This document shows positions 1 to 5,700 of a stretch of DNA of 9,913 bases, piece by piece. This stretch comes from Betaproteobacteria bacterium (lineage in GTDB: Bacteria; Pseudomonadota; Gammaproteobacteria; Burkholderiales; SG8-39). A program made the position numbers and the translations under genes. The notes beneath the pieces are model-generated. The model ran no database searches and was not told the origin of the DNA. It saw nothing but the letters and a program-made list of their open reading frames with translations. Every line of letters starts with the position of its first letter. Within the stretch, counting starts at the first letter, position 1. The DNA is taken from NCBI GenBank assembly GCA_007280315.1, contig QYQC01000195.1:1-9913 (forward strand), in the 5' to 3' direction.

Positions 1-284
1 CTGCGGGCTGGAGTCTGATTGCAGTCGGCGCCAGTCCGGCGCCGCGCGACTTCGTCAATACCATCGCGACGACGCAGCCGAGTTCACCGAACGTGGCATC
101 AACGAGCAGTGTGACCACGCTTTGGGCCTGGAATGCGGCTCAGACAGGTTGGTATTTTTACGCGCCTAGTCTGGAAAACAACGGCAGTCTCGCGAGCTAC
201 ATCGCCGCCAAGGGCTACCTTGACTTCGCCGCAACGAACAAGAAGCTCAACCCGAGTGACGGCTTCTGGGTGAACCATCCCTGA
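1..284 (+). CDS. C-terminal end of a secreted/surface protein paralogous to the 2798-6934 product (5' end outside window)
   Basis: Reading from base 3 the frame is open to a TGA at 282-284, giving 93 visible residues with no start that needs to be invoked; the gene begins upstream of the window. The residues align over their whole length with the last ~94 residues of the large protein at 2798-6934: both have AGW(S/N)L(I/L)A(V/I)G near the start, then VTTLWAW, WYFYAPSL, YIAAKGYLDF and a closing GFW(V/A)N(H/K)P immediately before the stop. This is the same C-terminal module that occurs twice in the large protein. The function of the module is not known to me; by analogy with its partner the full protein is probably exported and multi-domain. 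No obvious terminator follows in the 88 bases before the next gene. Identity as a paralogous tail is seen directly; the rest of the protein cannot be inferred. Confidence 0.88.
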   Translation, partial: AGWSLIAVGASPAPRDFVNTIATTQPSSPNVASTSSVTTLWAWNAAQTGWYFYAPSLENNGSLASYIAAKGYLDFAATNKKLNPSDGFWVNHP

Positions 285-372
285 GCGTGTTCACTTTTCC
301 TACCGGTTCAGGCGCTATGCGCGGGAGTAGATTGCGGGAGATTTCAGACCTCAGCGGCGGCGACAACGACGC

Positions 373-582
373 TTATGCGTTTGCCCTATAGCCCAAGATC
401 CGCGCAGGCAGGAACAGCACGGCCCGGAGCAGCGCGAACAATGCCTCGAAAGTCATTCCGATCAAGCGAAACGGCAACGACAGAACCCATACCAGCGGCC
501 ACAGCACTAAAGCGAGCAAGGCGAGAGGCCAGCAAAGTAGCAGCAGGATGAACCAGCCAACAACGGTAAGCAGCGCTCTCAT
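373..582 (-). CDS. small two-helix inner-membrane protein, hypothetical
   Basis: A 69-residue, very hydrophobic protein. Residues about 5-37 form one long Leu/Trp/Val-rich segment that could hold one or two membrane passes, and about 43-63 form another hydrophobic or amphipathic helix; the C-terminus ends in basic residues (ARILGYRANA), consistent with a cytoplasmic tail. The ATG at 580-582 is preceded by GAGG (589-592, minus sense) at a spacing of six bases, which supports the start. I do not recognise a named family. It is the most downstream of four minus-strand small genes, 63 bases beyond the gene that ends at 646. The composition and ribosome-binding site argue that it is real; function unknown. 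Confidence 0.7.
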   Translation of the reverse strand: MRALLTVVGWFILLLLCWPLALLALVLWPLVWVLSLPFRLIGMTFEALFALLRAVLFLPARILGYRANA

Positions 583-645
583 CGGTTGCCTCGACGGGTC
601 TGACGGGTCAATCCAATCTACGCTTCAGTTACTCGTCGCTATAAT

Positions 646-876
646 CTAGCGGGCATCCGCACGATGGCCGACTACCACCGCCCGGGCGACGGGGAATTCG
701 GCCGCTTGGGACCTCGACGCCGTCACCACCACGCGCGGGATTGTCGAAACGGAAGCCGCAACAATCGGAGCAGCCGTCACCGGCGCAATTTGACCGTATT
801 TGATCGCGGCAACCGCGGCACCGGCGCCCAGCGCCAGGATGAGGGTCAGGATCGGAATCAGTTTGCGCGCATTCAT
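646..876 (-). CDS. small exported protein with TonB-box-like motif, hypothetical
   Basis: A 76-residue protein starting at ATG 874-876, chosen because GGAGA (883-887, minus sense) sits six bases upstream and because translation from there opens with a classical signal peptide: basic MNARK, a hydrophobic core at about 6-19, and an AVAA cleavage region near residue 24. An in-frame extension up to 1158 exists but would put the signal peptide in the middle of an Arg-rich stretch, so it is rejected. The mature part is short, rich in Ala, Val and Pro, and has no cysteines. Residues 47-57 contain PRVVVTASR, which resembles the TonB box found near the N-terminus of TonB-dependent receptors, but no barrel follows. 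No family is recognised. Likely periplasmic or membrane-anchored. Confidence 0.66.
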   Translation of the reverse strand: MNARKLIPILTLILALGAGAAVAAIKYGQIAPVTAAPIVAASVSTIPRVVVTASRSQAAEFPVARAVVVGHRADAR

Positions 877-912
877 CGTCGTTCTCCGATTGAATCTGTG
901 TTTGATGAATGC

Positions 913-941
913 ATTGTGGGCAGGCGCGTGGCCAGCCGCAA
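913..941 (-). promoter_or_regulatory. candidate sigma70-type promoter for the 76-residue exported protein
   Basis: On the minus strand TTGCGG (936-941) and CACAAT (913-918) are separated by exactly 17 bases, about 37 bases upstream of the ATG at 876. The -35 matches consensus at three positions and the -10 at four, so this is only a candidate. Confidence 0.28.
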
Positions 942-1025
942 CGGCAAAGCGACGAACTGCGGAATCGGTGGCGTGAACTGCGCTCCTGACCGATGACTCG
1001 CCACGCTGTGGCTGCGCAACCCGCA

Positions 1026-1059
1026 CCGCCCCGGGGCGGCCGAAGCGCTGAAGCGCCGC
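1026..1059 (-). other. GC-rich inverted repeats just downstream of the DUF3617 gene, possible transcript-end structure
   Basis: A perfect 14-base palindrome (CCGCCCCGGGGCGG, 1026-1039) is followed by GCGCT-GA-AGCGC (1045-1056); GCGGC (1036-1040) can also pair with GCCGC (1055-1059). The block lies 14 bases beyond the stop codon at 1073-1075 and could fold in the minus-strand transcript, but there is no U-tract, so it is not a canonical intrinsic terminator. The rest of the 877-1072 gap shows only the candidate promoter of the next gene. Confidence 0.3.
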
Positions 1060-1072
1060 ACGAGTGGATTTA

Positions 1073-1621
1073 TTATCTCGCCATGCCGCCCGGCTTGATC
1101 GCGCCGCAGTCGGCCGCGAGCCACTTGCCCGCCGAATCCATGTTGACCTTCTGCACATTGCCCTGCTCCGTCGTACTCATGCTCACTTTCACAGTGTAGG
1201 ACTCGGGACCGACAAAGGTAACCTGCCCTTCACCTCGGGACGGCGGGTTGGTGCACTTGATCGAGAATTTCATCGTGTTACCCGAACGCGGTGAAGTCGA
1301 ATGCGTGCAGTCCTCCTTCCCTGATGCAATCTCGTTGCGCTGCGCCATTTCCCTGGTCATGCAGACATTCACTGCGGCGGCCACGCCGCCGGTGCCGATG
1401 CTCACACCCTGCCTGGCCATCATGTCCTGCATCATCTTGCGCTGCTCGGGCGGCATGTCGGCCAACTCCTTCTGCATTTGCGCCATCTCCTGCGCCATCG
1501 TGCCGCCGTCGGCCTGCACATTGCTGCTGACTTCCCACAGGCCTGGTTTCATGCTTTGAGCGCCGACGCAGAAAGAGGCAGTGATCAACAGCACGCCTGC
1601 AGCGAGATTCTGGGAATTCAT
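1073..1621 (-). CDS. exported DUF3617-family protein with a Met-rich segment
   Basis: A 182-residue protein. Residues 1-21 are a signal peptide (hydrophobic LAAGVLLITASF, cleavage probably after VGA), and the mature protein opens with MKPGLWEVSS, the K-PGLWE signature at the start of DUF3617 domains. Four cysteines follow in the mature chain (87, 105, 123, 172), in contexts such as VCMTREMA and the C-terminal ADCGAIKP, as expected for the disulfide-bonded periplasmic DUF3617 fold. Residues 42-68 carry eight methionines in a charged, helical-looking stretch inserted between the first strand and the first Cys. The start at 1619-1621 is fixed by GGAGGT (1625-1630, minus sense) four bases away; an upstream ATG at 1675 would bury the signal peptide. 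The family has no established biochemical function. Possibly its own transcription unit: about 199 bases separate it from the upstream minus-strand gene. Confidence 0.88.
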   Translation of the reverse strand: MNSQNLAAGVLLITASFCVGAQSMKPGLWEVSSNVQADGGTMAQEMAQMQKELADMPPEQRKMMQDMMARQGVSIGTGGVAAAVNVCMTREMAQRNEIASGKEDCTHSTSPRSGNTMKFSIKCTNPPSRGEGQVTFVGPESYTVKVSMSTTEQGNVQKVNMDSAGKWLAADCGAIKPGGMAR

Positions 1622-1624
1622 GGC

Positions 1625-1630
1625 ACCTCC
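1625..1630 (-). promoter_or_regulatory. strong ribosome-binding site that fixes the DUF3617 start
   Basis: GGAGGT on the minus strand lies three bases short of the ATG at 1619-1621 (spacer GCC). It lies inside the longer in-frame reading that starts at 1675, so it argues for the internal start, which also gives a proper signal peptide. Confidence 0.75.
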
Positions 1631-1820
1631 GGAAAAATCCTGATTATCCTGAAATGAAACCGACGGCGTGAACACAGCATGGTTCTCAGAACCGTCAGCG
1701 GGAGAAGACTATACCAATCCCGCAGTAGAGCATATTCCCATTGGTTTCAACGACTGGTTCGCGTCGACTACGAAATGCATGGATCCTGAACGCAGCCGGT
1801 CGATTCAATTAAACTGCTCG

Positions 1821-2018
1821 CTACGCCTTTCCTTCCTGGGCCAGCTGTTGCAGCAGTTGCGCCGCCAGCGCCTCAGCGGACTTTGAGCCGACTTGCTTGC
1901 TCTTTCCGCCCATGCCGGTGGCAACGGTGAGTATCTTTCCGGCAACCCAGTAGGTTCCTCGAAAGGTCTTGCCATCGAAGTCGCAGGTTATAGGTATTCG
2001 GGACGGAGGTGGATGCAT
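1821..2018 (-). CDS. small hypothetical protein, 65 residues
   Basis: From ATG 2016-2018 the product has a beta-rich first half (ITCDFDGKTFRGTYWVAGKI, then LTVATGMGGKSKQVG) and an amphipathic C-terminal helix (EALAAQLLQQLAQEGKA). The pattern 'short strand, G-x-Y-x-V-x-G, strand, G-S/K-K-x-x-Q-V-G, helix' is one I associate with small uncharacterised proteins of betaproteobacteria, but I cannot name the family. The frame stays open to 2150; that longer version is unlikely because a strong minus-strand terminator (2110-2132) lies inside it, which places the promoter for this gene between 2018 and 2110. The ribosome-binding site is weak. One cysteine, no signal peptide, so probably cytoplasmic. 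Confidence 0.66.
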   Translation of the reverse strand: MHPPPSRIPITCDFDGKTFRGTYWVAGKILTVATGMGGKSKQVGSKSAEALAAQLLQQLAQEGKA

Positions 2019-2109
2019 AAGGCAATTATGGTTACCGGTTGAATTTCTGAAGTGTGGCCGCGCCAGTGAAAGGTGCACGGCCCTACATCGCCGCACCATC
2101 CTTGCACCC

Positions 2110-2132
2110 AAAAAAAGCCCGCCGAAGCGGGC
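2110..2132 (-). terminator. intrinsic terminator with UUCG tetraloop, minus strand
   Basis: In minus sense the stem GCCCGC (2127-2132) pairs perfectly with GCGGGC (2117-2122) around a TTCG loop closed by C-G, the extra-stable UUCG tetraloop, and is followed by seven T residues (2110-2116). This is a textbook Rho-independent terminator for transcripts entering from the right. No intact gene precedes it: it follows the decayed reading frame at 2160-2414 by 27 bases. Confidence 0.9.
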
Positions 2133-2159
2133 AATCTCTGGAGGAGACAATTCATATTT

Positions 2160-2414
2160 TTATGCAGTCACTTCGAGTTTAGCCGGTTGGTCGGCAGGCG
2201 CAATAGGCCAAACGGCCTAGTCGGAATACTCCTGCCCAGGCGCCCAGCGCCCGTTTCTGCGATGCGTTCAGATGAAGTGCCGGCAGCCAATCAGCAGTGC
2301 CACGCGGATAGTCGTCAAATCGCCGTACTGCGGCCCGACAATCTGAACGCCGATTGACAGGCCCGCGAGCGGACCAGGATCGGAGCTCCGACCTGAATGC
2401 GGTGTCCATTTCAT
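2160..2414 (-). pseudogene. decayed 3' end of an amidase-signature-family gene
   Basis: Minus-strand codons 2363-2298 read GLSIGVQIVGPQYGDLTTIR, which matches the C-terminal GLPVG(V/L)QIVGP-(x)YGD segment typical of amidase-signature enzymes (amide hydrolases with a Ser-cisSer-Lys triad). Upstream of about 2390 the resemblance stops, so the catalytic core is missing. In the same reading frame there is a TGA at 2268-2270 and a TAG at 2217-2219, and then an open tail of 18 codons (ending PAKLEVTA, TAA at 2160-2162) that stops 27 bases before the perfect minus-strand terminator. The simplest reading is a truncated gene with two in-frame stops that still keeps its terminator. That the last tail belongs to the same ancestral gene is inference from shared frame and orientation. 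Confidence 0.48.
2204..2219. repeat. short inverted repeat TAGGCC-AAAC-GGCCTA
   Basis: Six-base perfect arms around a four-base loop, inside the decayed region. The right arm contains the in-frame TAG of the relic on the minus strand. No T-tract follows on either strand, so it is a possible hairpin rather than a terminator. Confidence 0.45.
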
Positions 2415-2484
2415 GCTGCTCCTGATTGTGGGCGACGCGCGACCGACGGCCGAATCCTGATCCCGATTAGCTAACGATTTATGT

Positions 2485-2494
2485 GGGTATACCC
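2485..2494. promoter_or_regulatory. 10-base palindrome GGGTATACCC, possible operator
   Basis: Perfect palindrome in the otherwise non-coding region upstream of the large exported-protein gene. Its centre TATACC could act as a poor -10 element, but I see no matching -35 at 16-18 bases. Regulatory role is a guess from position and symmetry. Confidence 0.22.
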
Positions 2495-2532
2495 CAACGG
2501 AAGCACAAGGTATTTGTTTGCTATCCTGCTTC

Positions 2533-2556
2533 GCACATTGTGCGGCGGCGGCACAA
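2533..2556. promoter_or_regulatory. overlapping inverted repeats (GCACA-T-TGTGC and TTGTGC-N7-GCACAA)
   Basis: GCACA (2533-2537) pairs with TGTGC (2539-2543), and the same right arm as TTGTGC (2538-2543) also pairs with GCACAA (2551-2556) around GGCGGCG. The shared middle arm means that two alternative hairpins, or two adjacent half-site pairs for a dimeric regulator, are possible. The block sits 25 bases upstream of the ATG at 2582 and about 240 bases upstream of the large gene. Confidence 0.32.
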
Positions 2557-2570
2557 CAAATTAAAACAAG

Positions 2571-2576
2571 GGAGGT
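2571..2576 (+). promoter_or_regulatory. strong ribosome-binding site upstream of a 38-codon ORF
   Basis: GGAGGT within AAGGGAGGT, after an A-rich stretch, five bases before ATG 2582. It is a near-perfect Shine-Dalgarno site in a region with no long gene, which is why the short ORF below is kept. Confidence 0.55.
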
Positions 2577-2581
2577 CGCAG

Positions 2582-2698
2582 ATGAAACGGATATTCCATC
2601 GCCCCGTTGTGCCGGCATGCGCAATCGGCAGATTCTGCGCCATGAACTCGCCCGCGCCGCAGCCTGCAAGCGGCCTGGCCGCAAAAGCCGGACGTTGA
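2582..2698 (+). CDS. possible short leader ORF, 38 codons
   Basis: ATG 2582 is placed five bases after a strong SD site and is followed by 38 sense codons to TGA 2696-2698. The peptide begins with basic residues (MKRIFHRP), has two cysteines (residues 13 and 19), and ends GLAAKAGR; it has no recognisable domain and no clear signal peptide. It ends 99 bases before the start of the large exported-protein gene on the same strand. It could be a leader peptide, a small protein, or the surviving 5' end of a truncated gene. The translation signal is what supports it; the coding sequence itself is not persuasive. Confidence 0.35.
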   Translation: MKRIFHRPVVPACAIGRFCAMNSPAPQPASGLAAKAGR

Positions 2699-2797
2699 CC
2701 CCCACGTTCGTCCGCATCGCGCCGGCGACCCGGCAAACGGCCGGCAACGCCGTCTTTGCGTCGGCGTCACGTCGATCGAAAACCAGTCGAAGCTAGG

Positions 2798-5700
2798 ATG
2801 ATAAAAACTATGAAAACGCTCAAAAACACACTTGTGCTCATTCCGCTACTGTTGCTCGCCCCGTTACCGGCTCTGGCGCAGATAACCGAGTCGCCGGCGC
2901 GCGCCAATTCGGCACCGGGACCCATCGATCTCGCGACCGAGGCAGCACGATTTCGCGCCCTTTCCCTGAAAAACGAGCATGGCACGATTCCACTGAACGG
3001 CCTGTCCGATGCCTTCGATCAGCGCCAACGTCTGGTGGTGCGTCCTTCGAGCGACCGTTCCGAACTCAGCCGCGGCGCGGGTACCGCCTCGAACAAGTGG
3101 ACCGAACTCGGACCGAGCAATATCGGCGGAGCCATCCGCAGCATCGTGATCCATCCGACCAATCCCGAAAAAAATTGGGTGGGCTCGGTCACCGGCGGCA
3201 TATGGGCAACCAGCAACGCCACCACCGGCGCGTTGTGGAAACCGGTCAACGACTTCATGCCGAAGCTGGTGTACACCTCCCTTCTGATCAATCCCGCCGA
3301 TGCGAACGTGATGTATGCAGGCACCGGCGTATGTACGTCGAATTTGACGCGTGATCAGATAACCGGGGGCGGAATCCTCAAGTCCACCGACGGCGGCACC
3401 ACCTGGGCCACGCTCGCCGCGACATCGCCGGATACCGACGTCAGCAGCTGGCTGTGCATCAACAAGCTCGCGATGCACCCGACGAATCCGAACATCCTGC
3501 TGGCCGCCACTGCTGGACGCTACGGCAACGTTTCCGCGATCTGGCGCTCGAGCGATGCCGGCGTCACCTGGACCAGCGTCGGCGGCGGCGGCGCACAGCC
3601 CGATACCGGCGTCATTCTTCCGGCGATCGTACTGCCCAAGGACATCGCCTTCGACCCCAACGACGGCAACAAAGCGATGGCCGGCGGCAACGACGGGGAC
3701 ATTGCCTACAGCCAGGATGGAGGCGTCACCTGGACCAAGGTCAGTCTGGTTTCGGGTGGCCAGAGAACCATGATCGCCTATGCAAAGGCGACGCCCAACC
3801 TCGTCTACGCATCGGTGGACCGGAACCAGGGTGAAATCTACGTCTCCGCCAATGGCGGCGTAACCTGGAAGTTCGTCGCAAATTCCAAGCATTTGTCGCA
3901 GGGCTTCAACGCCAGTGTGATCTGGGTGGATCCTGTCGATTCAAGACATGTCGTGGTAGCGGGAATGGACATTCACCGCTCTACCGACGGCGCGGAGACC
4001 TTCAAGAAGATTTCCACCTGGCAAGCGTCGCCCAGGTCGCCCCATGCCGATCACCAAGTGATCGTCAACGATTCGGGATATAACGGCACGACTAACCGCC
4101 GGATCTACAACACCAACGACGGCGGCGTCTATCGCGCGAACGACATCAGTCTCGCCAACGACGGCGCCGACCCCGCCAGCAACGGCTGGACGTTCCTCAA
4201 CAACGGCCTGGCGATCACCCAGTTCTATGGCGGATCGGGACTCACCGGCGCGCGCATCAGCGGCGGCACGCAGGATAACGGCACACTCGCATATGCCGGC
4301 ACCGGCACACTCTGGAATACCATCTGGGGGGGCGATGGCGGCTACAGCGCCCTGGACGGGACCGACACCAATTTCCTGTACGGCGAGTACGTCTTTCTGG
4401 ACATATTCCGCTCGACCGACGGCGGTGCCACTGATGCCTTTCAGGCACCGGGTCGCGGCATCATCTGCAAGGGAATCGCGGAAGCCAACGTCCAGGATTG
4501 CGGTGGCAGCGGAAAGGCCAACTTCATCGCGCCATTCATTCTGGATCCGAACAACAGCAGCCGCATGCTCGCGGGCGCCGCTTCATTGTGGGTCAGCAGT
4601 GACGTCAAGTCGGCAGCGCCTACCTGGCGCGCGATCAAGCCGCCGCACCCCGAGGACGGGAACTACATCAGCGCCATAGCCGTCGCCAAAGGCAATTCGG
4701 ATGTAATCTGGACGGCGCACAACAACGGCGAAATCTTCCGCACCAGCAACGGCACCGCGGCAACGCCCGTTTGGACCCAGGTGTCGTCGGCGACCACGCC
4801 CGCCCGTTTCGTCACGCGCATTTACATAGACAACGACAACGCCAACAGGGTGTACGCCACCTTCGGCGGCTACACTGCCGGCAACCTATGGCGCACCACC
4901 GACAACGGCGCCAATTGGACCGATATCAGCGGAGTGTTGCCGCAGGCGCCGATTCGCGGTTTCGCTCGAAACCCGACCAAGGCCGACTGGCTGTATGTGG
5001 GTTCCGAGGTCGGATTGTTCACCAGCGAGGACGGCGGCGCCAACTGGTTTACCACCAATGACGGTCCGGCCAACGTCTCGGTGGAGGAACTGTTCTGGCT
5101 CGACAATTCGAATCTGGTTGCAGTGACTTTTGGTCGCGGCATGTTCAGGACCAACGTAGACGGTACAACCACCGCCACCGCCCCGGGGGCTCCGGTCATT
5201 GGAACGGCGACGGCCGGCAACGCCAGCGCCACCGTGAGTTTCACTGCGGCGGCGGCCAACGGCAGCGCAGTGACCGCCTATACCGTCACCGCGAATCCGG
5301 GCGCGTTGACGGCGAGCGGCCAGGCCAGCCCGATCATCGTTAGCGGACTCGTCAACGGCACCAGCTACACCTTCACCGTGACGGCAACCAGTGGCGCAGG
5401 CACGAGCCTGTCCTCGGGCGCGAGTAACTCCGTGTCGCCGAACGCAGGCGTCGCGCTTTCGGCGCCGAACGCGCCGAGCATCGGTTCGGTTGCCTTCGGC
5501 GACGGCACCGGAAGAGTGACGATCGTTGCGCCCAATTCGAACGGTGGCAGCCCGATCACGGGCTACACGGTAACGTCAAACCCGGCGGGCGGCGTGGATG
5601 CCAACGCGGCGTCGGCGCAGCTTGCGCATACCATTACCGGGCTGACGAACGGCGTCGCCTATTCGTTCAAGGCCGTTGCGATCAATGCGATCGGGACCAG

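Larger units (their letters stand above)
2133..2797. other. gene-poor region: amidase relic, palindromes and a leader ORF
   Basis: About 660 bases between the terminator and the large exported-protein gene with no intact convincing gene. The left half contains minus-strand remains of an amidase-like gene (2160-2414) and a hairpin at 2204-2219. The right half, upstream of the plus-strand gene, contains GGGTATACCC (2485-2494), overlapping repeats of GCACA/TGTGC (2533-2556), a 38-codon ORF with a strong ribosome-binding site (2582-2698), and a GC-rich stem (ACGCCG 2747-2752 with CGGCGT 2762-2767). A convincing -35/-10 pair for the large gene was not found, although its promoter is expected here. 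Confidence 0.6.

Noticed and set aside
640..645. Perfect TATAAT on the plus strand
   Set aside because: No -35 element at a usable distance and only minus-strand genes downstream; it overlaps the end of a gene and is likely chance.
1701..1750. TTGAAA and TATAGT upstream of the DUF3617 gene (minus strand) as a promoter
   Set aside because: They are about 31 bases apart, too far for one sigma70 promoter; other pairings give poor -10 or -35 hexamers.
2140..2180. GGAGGAGA followed by ATG at 2162 on the plus strand as a small gene
   Set aside because: The spacing is about 16 bases and the frame stops after six codons.
2538..2566. TTGTGC and TTAAAA with 17-base spacing as the promoter of the short leader ORF
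   Set aside because: Only three consensus matches per hexamer, and the implied start would lie in the ribosome-binding site.
2415..2747. Extension of the amidase-like frame upstream to 2747 as a 159-residue gene
   Set aside because: Amidase resemblance ends near 2390; the added part is Arg/Ala/Ser-rich, crosses the leader palindromes of the opposite gene and lacks catalytic motifs.
2864..3892. Long minus-strand reading frame (342 codons) antisense to the propeller region
   Set aside because: It is a shadow of the GC-rich plus-strand gene: composition is Gly/Arg/His/Asp-biased, there is no domain, no convincing ribosome-binding site, and the plus-strand frame has clear repeats and a signal peptide.
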